Translations under genes and position numbers: made by a program
Assembly: GCA_001436895.1 (NCBI GenBank)
Contig: JQAY01000006.1
Location: 9,903-73,902, forward strand
Direction of reading: 5' to 3'
Origin: Weissella confusa
GTDB lineage: Bacteria > Bacillota > Bacilli > Lactobacillales > Lactobacillaceae
Length of the DNA stretch: 64,000 bases
The notes under the pieces: generated by a model
Told to the model about the DNA's origin: nothing
The model's input: only the letters and a program-made list of their open reading frames with translations
Database searches by the model: none
Shown: positions 42,251 through 51,053 of the stretch, one piece after another
Layout of the letters: every line of letters starts with the position of its first letter
Position numbering within the stretch: position 1 is the stretch's first letter

Positions 42251-42667
42251 TTAATCTTCAATCTTAATCGCTGACTTCTTAGCGACTTCAGCCTTAGGCA
42301 ACGTGATGTGCAACACCCCGTTCTTGTACTTGGCAGAAACCTTCTCACGATCTACGTTTGGTAGGTAGTAAGAACGGCCGACTGAACCAAAGCTGCGTTC
42401 TGATTGCAGAATGTTCCCATCCTTGTCAGAGTGATCCTTGATTTCGTGACGCGTTGCTGAAATTTGCAATGTGCCATCTTCATAATCGACCTTGATGTCA
42501 TCCTTATCAACACCCGGAATGTCAGCAACCACTTCATAGTGATCGTCCTTTTCAACAACGTCTGACTTTACATCAGCCCCAAACGCTGGTGCTTGCATCA
42601 ATGACGCGTTCATCTTATCCAACAAATCCCCAAATGCGTCGTGACGACGTAGCAAATCATGTGACAT
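42251..42667 (-). CDS. hsp20: Hsp20/alpha-crystallin small heat-shock protein
   Basis: The protein has 138 aa from ATG 42667 (GGGAGG ten bases upstream). The alpha-crystallin domain spans about 35-125: 'VVADIPGVDKDDIKVDYEDG' near residue 45 and the closing 'AKYKNGVLHITLPK'. The C-terminal IKIED tail carries an IxI-like end. It works as an ATP-independent holdase. No CtsR or CIRCE box was found upstream. Confidence 0.95.
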   Translation of the reverse strand: MSHDLLRRHDAFGDLLDKMNASLMQAPAFGADVKSDVVEKDDHYEVVADIPGVDKDDIKVDYEDGTLQISATRHEIKDHSDKDGNILQSERSFGSVGRSYYLPNVDREKVSAKYKNGVLHITLPKAEVAKKSAIKIED

Positions 42668-42796
42668 AGTTATGTATCCTCCCGTAAATACAAAATATTT
42701 TTCTCTATGGTTCTTTTGTATCACGTCAGACCAATGGAATTAAAACGATAGCCCTCAAGGTCACAAACTGTTCAGGAAATTGATTTTTCAATGAAA

Positions 42797-42825
42797 AAAC
42801 ACGCAATGACCAGCATTACGTGTTC
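42797..42825 (-). terminator. Terminator of the lectin/WxL gene
   Basis: ACACG-n-AATG and CATT-n-CGTGT around CTGGT; T6 on the minus strand. Confidence 0.65.
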
Positions 42826-42836
42826 TAACTTATATT

Positions 42837-44934
42837 CTATTGTTGGCTGTCGCCTGGCTTTGAACCAAGTGTCCAAGTCAAAACAGCCTCATAATCTCCC
42901 TTTTGGGCTGCACCGCCTGGCACATGCAACGTTACAGCATCCGTTTGATCTTTTTTGATAAAACGAGTTAGCCACGTTGCTTGTTCAGGACTGGTTGATG
43001 ACGCAACATTCATCTCGGTCTTGTCATCAAAATTAAGTTGTTGACCAGCAAAGTTCGTCTTTACCTTAGAAACATCGTTATCCTTCGATGTCGTCTTGAC
43101 GTCAGATGACCCGAATGTCATGTACGCACCTGACAAAACACTCTGCGTCGCCTTATTAGTCATTGGACCAGCCTTCACATCTAGCGTCCAGTTGCCTGGG
43201 TCAGTACGCACATCAGTCACCTGTGCAAACAACGGCATATCACCTTGACTCGTCTTCAAATCATCAGCCGCATAAGTCGTTGTGCCACTCTCAATTTCGT
43301 GTTTTCCGAAATTAAAATCAGGCACATAATCTAGCGACAAGCCATTTGACGTGTTTAGATTTTGCTTAGTAGATGTACCATTGGTTGGTATCACTGGCTT
43401 TGTTGGATCAACGACACCGTTTGCGCCCGCATTCAATGGCAAACTTGGCGTTGGGTAATACGTCACCAAATCCTTGTGGTCACCACTATAGGTTCCAGTA
43501 ACAGTCGCCTTATCAGGTGTGAATCCAGGAACAGTTGGTGTGTCCTCAGTGTACGTTTGCCCGTCATCACCAGAGTCGTCTTTCTTGTTGAAGTAAACAC
43601 CTGGTTGGTTAGCAAACTGGTAATCCACGTACTCGGTTGACTTACGGTTATATTTCAACGTAAATGTTTGTTCGGGAGTGCGCGTGACAGTAAAGATTTG
43701 GTAGCCTTTACCATTTCCAACATAACCATATCCCGCAACTTTAGGCACCCTATAAACATAAGCGGACTCAAACAATGGATCGCTCTTAGCGGCGGCTAGA
43801 CCCTCGGCAGAATCAACTACGGTAATGTGCGTACCAACAACTGCTTCCTTTGGAGTCTTTCCAAAATCGGGTTGTTTAAATGCTGCTTTGTCAGCATCTG
43901 ATATAGGCGCTCCATTAAACGTAACATCTGCAGTTCCAACTGTCAGCTTGAACTCATCGGCTGTCAGCCCCATATTTGACGTATCACCACCGGTAGCAGC
44001 GTTGACGGCTAGTGACATTTCGTGAGCAGTTGTGATTTTCTCTGTCCACGTGTGTCCCCAACCAGTCGCTGTTAGCGTACCTGAGATTGGACCGCTTTCT
44101 TTATTCTCATCTGCTTTGTCTGGTGTCCACGTCAACGTGACCTCGTTTGATCCGTGCTTGTTTAACTGCACCGGATAAAGAATTTCTGGATGGTCATCAG
44201 GGGTTAGATTGCGGATGTTATCCAATTGCCCTTTTCCATCAGTACGACGAAACATCACAAAGTTTTTGCCTGGGTAACTGCCACTATTCATAACATTCGG
44301 ATCTCCAAATTCAGTGTTCCCATCAAAACTTGTATCCGGGTTTGAATTTGGATCCACATCCCAAGGTTCGACGTTATAGTGCAAATCAGCACCCCAATAA
44401 AAAGCATTGTCAAAACCTTTATCACCGTACATTTCAGGATGGGCAAGCTTTCCGATACCGAGGTATCCACCACTTGATCCGTTATCAATTTGGTCTGGCT
44501 CAACTGGTGCCAAAATAAATCCAAGTGAATCTCCCAAAGTATTTCCAGGCTGATCAATGTTCAGACTACCAGTGAAGGTAAAGTCATGAGACATATCAAT
44601 TGCACGTCGGAACGTTAAACTTCCAAATTGCAGTCGTTTATTTTGTGTCAGACTTACTGTTTTATCCTTTTCCATAGGCAACGCTTGACCTTGGCTCTTA
44701 AAACCTTTGGTGAAGTCTTCATATGACTTATAATCCGGTTGCGGAACACCAAAAACAGTTTGATCAGCCAATGCTGGCTTGCCACTCACTTCATCGGCGT
44801 TTCCTGTTTGTTGACTATTATCAGCGTATATCGGCGTACCTATCGCTGCTAACGGTGCTACCGACCCCAAACACGGTAACTGCTAACAACAGGCCAGACA
44901 GGCCATGTTTAGTTGCTTTTTGCATTATATTCAT
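42837..44934 (-). pseudogene. Lectin-like/WxL adhesin (CscC type), frameshifted in the signal peptide
   Basis: The real start is ATG 44934 (AAGGGG eight bases upstream). The first 22 codons give MNIMQKATKHGLSGLLLAVT and VF, a typical signal-peptide start; this frame ends at TGA 44821-44823. One base fewer in the GGGG run (44865-44868) joins it to the long frame as VFGSVAPLAAIGTPIYADN, a complete signal peptide with an A-D cleavage site. The mature part (about 660 aa) has an L-type-lectin-like region (about 30-230; 'NAFYWGADLHYN'), MucBP-like repeats (about 330-450) and a C-terminal WxL domain (GNWTLDV and VLTWTLG). It would bind the wall non-covalently. Sequencing error or on/off variation are both possible. 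Confidence 0.8.
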
Positions 44935-45037
44935 ACCTGAATCCCCTTATACATATTTATTTAATTTAAGTTTAATATGCACCGTATATGCGATATTGAA
45001 TTCCCGCTTTTTTAGTACGTTATCCTGCGTGCTGTTG

Positions 45038-45051
45038 TTTATTTTTAATAT
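45038..45051. promoter_or_regulatory. Shared 14-mer TTTATTTTTAATAT before the lectin/WxL gene
   Basis: Identical on the plus strand to 49364-49377 before the LPXTG gene. The two sites are 104 and 50 bases before their start codons. They may be a common regulator or UP-type element. Confidence 0.5.
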
Positions 45052-45080
45052 TTAAAAATCTTTATCGCCATCATGTAAAA

Positions 45081-45110
45081 AAAGCCAGAACCGTGACTAG
45101 TTCTGGCTTT
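45081..45110 (-). terminator. Terminator after the sortase gene
   Basis: An 11-bp stem (AAAGCCAGAAC and complement) with an 8-nt loop; T7 follows on the minus strand. Confidence 0.85.
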
Positions 45111-45119
45111 AGCTAAAGA

Positions 45120-45899
45120 TTAAAGAAATCGCATCACAAGCATGATAATAATCAATGCGAGTAAACATATCACAATAATTGGCAACCAATTACGCCACCA
45201 TAAATCATGACAAATTTGTTGCTTTTGTTCTTTTAGAACACCCGCTACTTTCATTTGCGACTGTCGCGCAGGTACGGCCTTCACCAAATCCGCCGAAACC
45301 AAAATTCGGTTAGGCGTTCGGGTTGCTGCTGAGCAAGTCACCAATGTTAATTTGGAAGTCATCGTATCTTTCACACGATCGATTTGGGTTTCTTTAATCG
45401 TCGACTTTTGGCGCACCAGATAGAGATAACTGTGGCCGAGGTATTTCAGATAAACCTCATCGCCCACTGAAACGTTTTGCAACGCCCCGAAGTGCAAATG
45501 ACGCACACCCATATTATGACCAATCAGCACAACATTGTGGTTTTGAACCGGCCGGTCAGGAAACAATGACACAGCCCCAAAACTCAGATTAGCATTTGTT
45601 AACCCTGCAAATACATTGGTAACAAGACCAACCTTTGGAATCGCCACCTGACCAAGCGCTGTTTTTGACTGATTATTATTAGCAAACGGATTACCGCCGT
45701 CAAACGCATGAATCGTTTCAGTTGCCGGTATACTTTTCGGCATTTGTTCAGTATAAGTCACCCGTTGATTCATGATTTTGCTTGTCACAAGTGACTTTTG
45801 TAAAAACGTCCAAATGGCAAACCCCGCGGCAATCAAAACTAACCCAATAATAGCGTATTTAATCAATTGATCCGTTCGATTTTCGTGCTTACTTCGCAT
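45120..45899 (-). CDS. Sortase of the Csc cluster (class C-like)
   Basis: This 259-aa transpeptidase has an N-terminal membrane helix (about 13-34), the catalytic histidine in 'VLIGHNMG' (near residue 126), the catalytic cysteine in TLVTCSAATRTPNRILV (near 187) with the arginine eight residues on, and a C-terminal membrane helix (about 235-257). Two helices suggest class C. It probably anchors the LPXTG protein at 48964-49314. It overlaps the WxIP gene by 11 bp. Confidence 0.88.
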   Translation of the reverse strand: MRSKHENRTDQLIKYAIIGLVLIAAGFAIWTFLQKSLVTSKIMNQRVTYTEQMPKSIPATETIHAFDGGNPFANNNQSKTALGQVAIPKVGLVTNVFAGLTNANLSFGAVSLFPDRPVQNHNVVLIGHNMGVRHLHFGALQNVSVGDEVYLKYLGHSYLYLVRQKSTIKETQIDRVKDTMTSKLTLVTCSAATRTPNRILVSADLVKAVPARQSQMKVAGVLKEQKQQICHDLWWRNWLPIIVICLLALIIIMLVMRFL

Positions 45900-47121
45900 T
45901 GTGACTAACGATGGTCATCACGTGACCTTGCTTCTTTAAACGGCGGTATTCTGACTGGTTGACCTCACGAACAATCTTAACTTGCTCACCACTGGCACTT
46001 TCAGCCATTTCTTCAATCGTGATCTTTTCATTATCACGACGACGCTTTAGCAACAACAAAAGCAACAACAAGGCAATCACAACTGCGATGACAGCTGCTA
46101 GTAACCAGTTAAATGGCTTAATCGTCACATCTTGCTTATTCAAGCGCTTAGCTGTCGCACCAGCAATCGTAAACGTCTTGGTGAAGTGCCAAGAATAACG
46201 GTAATCCGTCTTTTCACCAAACATGGCCGTCTTGAACGCACCCGTATTATCCTTATCCGCATATGCTGTCAAATCCAGCTTATACTTACCCGGCTTCATA
46301 CGCGTTCCATCCCCAAGTGGCACACTGTAATCAAAGTTGGTATTTGGTGCCATTTGCATGCTGTTATTTTTCGCCTCATACAACACCTTAGACTTGTTCG
46401 CCTTCATCACTTTGGCGTCAACCGCGAAGTTGTTCAAGTAGATGCCGTCCGGATTCTGCAAATTAGCCGCAATCACATTTCGGTAATTCACTTGTGTTGG
46501 CTTAACCGACTTTAGTTTCAATCCGTTTTCCAACAGCATCTGGTCTTTATATGGTGCATCCGTTGATTCACGCATCAAAAGACCAAGTTGGAATGAATAA
46601 ATATTTTTGATTGATGTTCCCTTTGACTTTGTTGCTTCGTTAGCCTTATCAGCGGCTTTATCAGAAAAAGTTAGACCACCGGCAATAATACCTGGCACTT
46701 GTGCATTTGGCATTGTGACATGGACTGGCACATCCTTCGTTTCGCCCGGATTCAACGCCACCTTGTCAGGCACGTTCACCAAATCTTTCATATTGTATTT
46801 CAATGAAACATCCGGCTTAATCGTGTTCGGTCCATACTCAACGACCCCGTTTTGATTTGTCGACGCAGGTGCCACGCTCGTTGACACTTCAACCGGTTGC
46901 TTCGTGTTGTTAGCATAAGGCAACATCAAATCTTCTGATGCGCCTTGATCCAACTTAAGATTGAAAAAACCGTCCGTCTTATCAATTTGATTATCCGGCA
47001 AAACTGGCGTGACGGAGAACGTCAATTGATTAGCCGAAACACCAGTTGCAATTACCAACGGTGCCGCCATAGCCAGAACAGTGGCCCCCAACACCTTGGT
47101 CCACTTAGCTGTATTTTCCAT
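45889..47121 (-). CDS. WxL-interacting protein (DUF916/DUF3324, CscA type)
   Basis: The protein has 410 aa from ATG 47121, eight bases after AAAGGA. The signal peptide (about 1-28) is followed by DUF916 (about 30-150: LTFSVTPVLPDNQIDKTDGF, 'GPNTIKPDVSL'), DUF3324 (about 160-300) and a C-terminal membrane helix (LLAAVIAVVIALLLLLLLL) with an arginine-rich cytoplasmic end. In enterococci such proteins bind WxL proteins and peptidoglycan. It stands between the WxL genes and the sortase. Confidence 0.9.
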   Translation of the reverse strand: MENTAKWTKVLGATVLAMAAPLVIATGVSANQLTFSVTPVLPDNQIDKTDGFFNLKLDQGASEDLMLPYANNTKQPVEVSTSVAPASTNQNGVVEYGPNTIKPDVSLKYNMKDLVNVPDKVALNPGETKDVPVHVTMPNAQVPGIIAGGLTFSDKAADKANEATKSKGTSIKNIYSFQLGLLMRESTDAPYKDQMLLENGLKLKSVKPTQVNYRNVIAANLQNPDGIYLNNFAVDAKVMKANKSKVLYEAKNNSMQMAPNTNFDYSVPLGDGTRMKPGKYKLDLTAYADKDNTGAFKTAMFGEKTDYRYSWHFTKTFTIAGATAKRLNKQDVTIKPFNWLLAAVIAVVIALLLLLLLLKRRRDNEKITIEEMAESASGEQVKIVREVNQSEYRRLKKQGHVMTIVSHNAK

Positions 47122-47152
47122 TCCTCTGTTCCTTTCTTCTAAGTATGTATAA

Positions 47153-47180
47153 AACGACCGACACAATTGTCTCGGTCGTT
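47153..47180. terminator. Internal terminator between WxL and WxIP genes
   Basis: AACGACCGA and TCGGTCGTT form a 9-bp stem with a 10-nt loop. Read leftward only TTTTATA follows, so readthrough to the downstream genes is likely. Confidence 0.65.
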
Positions 47181-47198
47181 TTTTATTGATTAATTGAA

Positions 47199-48041
47199 TT
47201 AATCGATAGTAGTTGGCGTCTCACCAAGCGTCCATTGCAAAGTCGTCGTGTACATTTTAGCCATCTTGTCGGATGCACCTGGTACATCCAACGTTACAGA
47301 TGGGTCAACTGTGTTTGCACGCTTCTCACCATTAGCTTGCGTGTCATCGGTCTTCAAGCTGTCATCATTACCGAAGCGGATAATGTGCGTACCTGACGTA
47401 CCGTTTGTCTTACCGTCAGCAGCCTTGGCACCAGACATGATGTTGACTGAAGCACCTGGAGTTGTATCGTCAGCACCTGGCTTGATAACAAAACCGGCGC
47501 TTGGCATTGAGACATCAGTCTTTAGCGTGTTAGTCGTTGCGTGGTTCAAGTTCTTAAAGTTAATTTGTGTGGCCTTCAAATCAACTTTAGTTGAAGTGTG
47601 GAAATTATCCAGTTCCTTAACTGACAAGGTCCAACCAGCAAATGTTCCGCGGTTATCAGTGATTTGGGCGTAGTCTGGGACATACTTACCATCACCAAGC
47701 AATTGAGCTGAAGCGTTGTACGTCTTATCCACTGATGTGATTTCTTGCTTTCCGAAATCAAATGATGACGCAAAGTCAAGCGTGATTGGGCCCTTAGTAC
47801 CAGGGTTCGGATTCTTTCCATCAGGATTTTTTGGGTCAAGTGGCTTGTTTGGATCTGGGTTAGTTGGATCCAATGGCTTGTTTGGTGTGTCTGAATTGGT
47901 TGGTGCAACAAACTCAACCGTTCCCTTTGAATCGTAAGTAATTGGGGTCTTTGATGCTGAATCATCAGCGAATCCAATCGTTGGTACAACCGTCATAGCT
48001 GCCAATGCTGTAGCAGCAAATAGTGTTAATTGCTTCTTCAT
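47199..48041 (-). CDS. WxL-domain surface protein with PNKPLDP repeats (CscB type)
   Basis: This 280-aa protein has a signal peptide (MKKQLTLFAATALAAMTVVP, ending GFADD), a proline-rich linker of PNKPLDPTNPD-type repeats (about 50-80) and a WxL domain (about 85-280) with FAGWTLSV and a C-terminal LQWTLGETP. WxL domains attach non-covalently to the cell wall. It follows the other WxL gene by 18 bases. 'DFGKQEI' in the domain is shared with the lectin/WxL protein as DFGKHEI. Confidence 0.9.
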   Translation of the reverse strand: MKKQLTLFAATALAAMTVVPTIGFADDSASKTPITYDSKGTVEFVAPTNSDTPNKPLDPTNPDPNKPLDPKNPDGKNPNPGTKGPITLDFASSFDFGKQEITSVDKTYNASAQLLGDGKYVPDYAQITDNRGTFAGWTLSVKELDNFHTSTKVDLKATQINFKNLNHATTNTLKTDVSMPSAGFVIKPGADDTTPGASVNIMSGAKAADGKTNGTSGTHIIRFGNDDSLKTDDTQANGEKRANTVDPSVTLDVPGASDKMAKMYTTTLQWTLGETPTTID

Positions 48042-48059
48042 TGTGTTACTCCTTAAAAA

Positions 48060-48827
48060 TTACATGGGGACATTGTTCAATGTCCACGTTAACGTTGTTG
48101 TATAGGCAACCGCTTCTCGTGGTGTTGATCCTGGCACATTTAAAATGACATCGGGATCTGTTAAGACAGTAGTTGTCTGATTATTAGCTAGGACCTGGTT
48201 TTCAGATTTCAAAATGTCATCTGCACCCCAAGGCATCAACCAAGTTCCGGCACCCTCACCTTTGGTTGCGTTCATCACTACGGTTTGATCACCAGCCGGT
48301 GGCAATGTTTCATCACGCGTTTGTGGTGCAGGCGTCACCATGCGCCCAATAGCATGTGACCCACTCAAAGTCACAGTGGCACCCGTCAACACCTTAGCGC
48401 GCTTGGCATCGTCTGACTTAAATTGAACGTTTTGTGCAACCCGCAACGACCAACCAGCGTGAGTACCGCGATCATCAGTTACCTGAACATAATCTGGTAC
48501 CTCTTGCTGGGTACCGCCGTCATTCACCTTTTGCGCCTTCGCTGCATAACTTGCATCCGCATTTTGAATCTTATGCGTTCCAAAATCAAAATTCGATGCA
48601 AAATCCAACGAAAGCGGACCAGCCGTACCCGGTTCTGGCTGTTTTGGATCAACTGGTCCAACTGGGTGATTTGGATGATTTAGGTTATAAGGTGGCGTCA
48701 CACCATTAGACGGCGTAAAGGCCACCGTTCCCTGACTTGGTAGTGATGAACTTGCGAATGTCACAGTTGACACGCCTAATAGAGAAACCGTGGCAACCAA
48801 GGCGGTAGCAAACAGTTTGTTTCCCAT
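48060..48827 (-). CDS. WxL-domain surface protein
   Basis: This 255-aa protein has a signal peptide (MGNKLFATALVATVSLLGVS, ending TFASS), a short linker rich in H, N and P (NHPNHPVGPVDPKQPEP) and a WxL domain with HAGWSLRV and LTWTLNNVP at the C-terminus. GAGGAG precedes the ATG. It is a paralog of the neighbouring WxL protein, probably from tandem duplication, though the linker differs. Confidence 0.9.
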   Translation of the reverse strand: MGNKLFATALVATVSLLGVSTVTFASSSLPSQGTVAFTPSNGVTPPYNLNHPNHPVGPVDPKQPEPGTAGPLSLDFASNFDFGTHKIQNADASYAAKAQKVNDGGTQQEVPDYVQVTDDRGTHAGWSLRVAQNVQFKSDDAKRAKVLTGATVTLSGSHAIGRMVTPAPQTRDETLPPAGDQTVVMNATKGEGAGTWLMPWGADDILKSENQVLANNQTTTVLTDPDVILNVPGSTPREAVAYTTTLTWTLNNVPM

Positions 48828-48843
48828 TATGTGCTCCTCTTAA

Positions 48844-48933
48844 TTAACCTTTGTCGTTTGTCGATACTTTATAAACTGCGCCAATCCCCGGACTAGAATC
48901 GGAAAATAACGACTTCATCTTGCGCATCTTCAT
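48844..48933 (-). CDS. 29-aa peptide in the Csc operon
   Basis: A very strong ribosome site (GAGGAGGAG) precedes ATG 48933. The peptide starts MKMRKMKSLFSDS and ends TNDKG, with SPGIGAVYKV in between. It is basic at the N-terminus and has no membrane helix. It is located between the LPXTG gene and the first WxL gene, with 16 bases to the next start. No family is recognised; a signal peptide-like messenger or a translational coupling leader are possible. Confidence 0.55.
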   Translation of the reverse strand: MKMRKMKSLFSDSSPGIGAVYKVSTNDKG

Positions 48934-48963
48934 TACTCCTCCTCATTTAGCTCAGACACATTG

Positions 48964-49314
48964 TTAAGAATGGCTTGAAAAATGATTTGAATGCATTCGT
49001 GTCACGCGATAGAACGCAAGACTGATGGCGAGCCCGAAAGTCGCGAGCGCTAATCCAAACTGTTCCACAAATGATGGTGCACCTGTATTTGGCAATACTG
49101 GTTGGCCATGTTGTTCATTTGCTGCCCCGTAGAATGGATTATGCGTGTCAGTCGGCTTGACCACACTATCACCAGGATACGTATAACTCCCTGTAAATCG
49201 TGCAACGCCTTGTGTCTGATAAGTCACTGTGTCAGTATTAGCTTCCACTAAAACTGGCATTGCCATCGCTGATACCAACGCAATCGTGATCCCGATAACA
49301 GTTTTCTTATGCAA
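48964..49314 (-). CDS. Small LPXTG surface protein (CscD type)
   Basis: This 116-aa protein has a signal peptide (MHKKTVIGITIALVSAMAMP, ending VEANT), a short exposed part, the sortase signal LPNTG near residue 77, a membrane helix and a short C-terminal tail containing RVTRMHSNHF. GGGGG precedes the ATG. It is the first gene of the Csc operon. Csc clusters combine such a protein with WxL and DUF916 proteins. Confidence 0.9.
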   Translation of the reverse strand: MHKKTVIGITIALVSAMAMPVLVEANTDTVTYQTQGVARFTGSYTYPGDSVVKPTDTHNPFYGAANEQHGQPVLPNTGAPSFVEQFGLALATFGLAISLAFYRVTRMHSNHFSSHS

Positions 49315-49363
49315 AACAACTCATCCCCCTTCAAAACAAATAGCTGATTGTATTTGTACGCTA

Positions 49364-49377
49364 TTTATTTTTAATAT
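49364..49377. promoter_or_regulatory. Shared 14-mer TTTATTTTTAATAT before the LPXTG gene
   Basis: Identical to 45038-45051. GTACGTTGTC follows directly here, while GTACGTTATC precedes the other copy at 45016-45025. Confidence 0.5.
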
Positions 49378-49408
49378 GTACGTTGTCATTCTAACGGGAA
49401 TAAAAAAA

Positions 49409-49450
49409 GGATGGGTATTATCGCTTAAAAAGAAGTGATAATACCCATCC
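49409..49450 (-). terminator. Terminator of the TPR gene
   Basis: GGATGGGTATTATC and complement make a 14-bp stem with a 14-nt loop; T7 follows on the minus strand. Confidence 0.85.
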
Positions 49451-49476
49451 GGTTGTTATTTTTAAAATTTAGAAAA

Positions 49477-50760
49477 TTATAGTCCCTTTTCTTCCTTAAG
49501 TTGGTCGTATAGTTCAGCCATCTCAAGATCATTAGGTGCTAATTGCGTGTAATTGAACAAAGCTTCTTCAGCCAAAGCCGTTTCACCCTCTTCACGGAAG
49601 TAGAAGTAAGCAGGCTTCAAGAAGTTAATGTTGTCCAAGAAGAATGGCAAAGCGGCATTCCAGTACTTCGTTGCCATTTCGAAGTCTTCCAAAGCCGTGT
49701 AGCTTTGTGCCAAGTTCCGGTACAATTGTGGATCAGCTTCAGCATCGTCGTCAGCCAAGAACTCGTTCAACAAGTTGATGTTTCCAACGTGGTCTCCCAT
49801 GGCAACCAACAAGTTTGAGTATCCAATCGTCAACGTCAAATCTTCTGGGTTGTTCTCCAATGCCTCGCGGTAAATACGGTCAGCTTCTTCGTCCTCACCT
49901 TGTGCTTGTGCAACGGCAGCAGCACGCGTGTACAATTGCGTGTTAAATGAATCAACCGCAATACCGGCTTGATACGTAATCAATGCTTGTTCCAAATCGT
50001 TCTTGTCTTCGTACAATTGTCCCAAAGGCTCGTACAAACCAGCGTATGATGGATCAAGTTCTTGCAACTCTTCCAACGTATCGATGGCCTTGTCGACCTT
50101 TTCTGGATCAACTGCGTACGTCATTCCCAATTGGAAGCGGACATCAGGCGTCAAATCAGCATCCTTGATTTGCTCCAAGTAACCCAATGCATTCGCAAAG
50201 TTACCCGTCAAAGCGTAGGCAACACCGATACGTGATGCGATATCCAAACCTGAGAAGCGACGCTCACCGGCCTTCAACAAGTCACGGTAGAACGGAATAG
50301 CCGTCTCATAACGACCCGTAGCAAAGTAGAACTCAGCCAAAGCGAATTGGATAATCGTTTCTTCAGGTGCTAGGTCAAAGGCTTCACGCAACTTGGCTTC
50401 TGCCGCTTCGTTTAGACCTTCAGATTGGTACAAGTCAGCCAACACCAACAATGATTCAATGTAAGCCGTTGAATCAGGTGAAATCTCGGCTAGATAAGTA
50501 ATCGCTTCATCCGTCTTATCTTCATCAATCGCAATGTCAGCCAAAGCCGTACGCAATTGATCTTCGTCGGGATACTTCTCCAACAACTTTTGGTATGCAC
50601 GCTTAGCTTGGGTTGAGAATCCCAAACCATACAATTCTTCCGCTAATGAATAAATCGTGTCGTCATCATCATAACGTAATGATGATGCGAATGACTTCTT
50701 CGCATCTTCCAATTGTCCACCAGACAATTCATCAAGCATTCGTTCTGCAAATGTTGCCAT
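49477..50760 (-). CDS. TPR-repeat protein (YpiA-like)
   Basis: The protein has 427 aa from ATG 50760 (GGAAGAG upstream). It is made of about ten tetratricopeptide repeats, for example 'AYQKLLEKYPDEDQLRTALA', 'ALAEFYFATGRYETAIPFYR' and 'YEPLGQLYEDKNDLEQALIT'. It is acidic, has no signal peptide and no enzyme motif, so it probably serves as a scaffold. Length and layout resemble YpiA of Bacillus. The function is unknown. Confidence 0.85.
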   Translation of the reverse strand: MATFAERMLDELSGGQLEDAKKSFASSLRYDDDDTIYSLAEELYGLGFSTQAKRAYQKLLEKYPDEDQLRTALADIAIDEDKTDEAITYLAEISPDSTAYIESLLVLADLYQSEGLNEAAEAKLREAFDLAPEETIIQFALAEFYFATGRYETAIPFYRDLLKAGERRFSGLDIASRIGVAYALTGNFANALGYLEQIKDADLTPDVRFQLGMTYAVDPEKVDKAIDTLEELQELDPSYAGLYEPLGQLYEDKNDLEQALITYQAGIAVDSFNTQLYTRAAAVAQAQGEDEEADRIYREALENNPEDLTLTIGYSNLLVAMGDHVGNINLLNEFLADDDAEADPQLYRNLAQSYTALEDFEMATKYWNAALPFFLDNINFLKPAYFYFREEGETALAEEALFNYTQLAPNDLEMAELYDQLKEEKGL

Positions 50761-50811
50761 ATGTACCACTCTTCCTTCTTGTATAAAGTCAATAATATAT
50801 CATACATAAAA

Positions 50812-50847
50812 AGCGCTAGGAATGCCAATAAAAAGGTACCTAGCGCT
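50812..50847 (-). terminator. Terminator after the 48-aa gene
   Basis: AGCGCTAGG and CCTAGCGCT with an 18-nt loop; T5 on the minus strand. Confidence 0.75.
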
Positions 50848-50852
50848 AAATG

Positions 50853-50999
50853 CTACTTATTTTCAGATGCAGCCTTTGCCTTCGCGCGTGCTTTGGCCAA
50901 CAAAGCCTCACGTGCAGACAGCTTTTGATCACGGGTAACAGCGCCCTTTGACGCTGCCCCACGTGCAAAATCATTTGACTTGATTGTTCCCTTGCCCAT
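50853..50999 (-). CDS. 48-aa basic protein
   Basis: The frame from ATG 50999 has GAGG eight bases upstream; another ATG at 51002 is closer. The peptide starts MGKGTIKSNDFARGAASKGA and ends with a helical, lysine- and alanine-rich tail (ALLAKARAKAKAASENK). No family is recognised. The long basic helix could bind nucleic acid. It has its own terminator. Confidence 0.65.
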   Translation of the reverse strand: MGKGTIKSNDFARGAASKGAVTRDQKLSAREALLAKARAKAKAASENK

Positions 51000-51053
51000 C
51001 ATGTCTACCTCTTTTTCAATCTCGTTACTTACATTATACCCGAGATTGCCAAA

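Noticed and set aside
42668..42796. CtsR or CIRCE element before hsp20
   Set aside because: Neither GGTCAAA-type direct repeats nor the CIRCE inverted repeat is present.
47800..47890. CRISPR-like or minisatellite repeat in the WxL gene
   Set aside because: The repetition is in-frame PNKPLDP-type coding for a linker, not a non-coding array.
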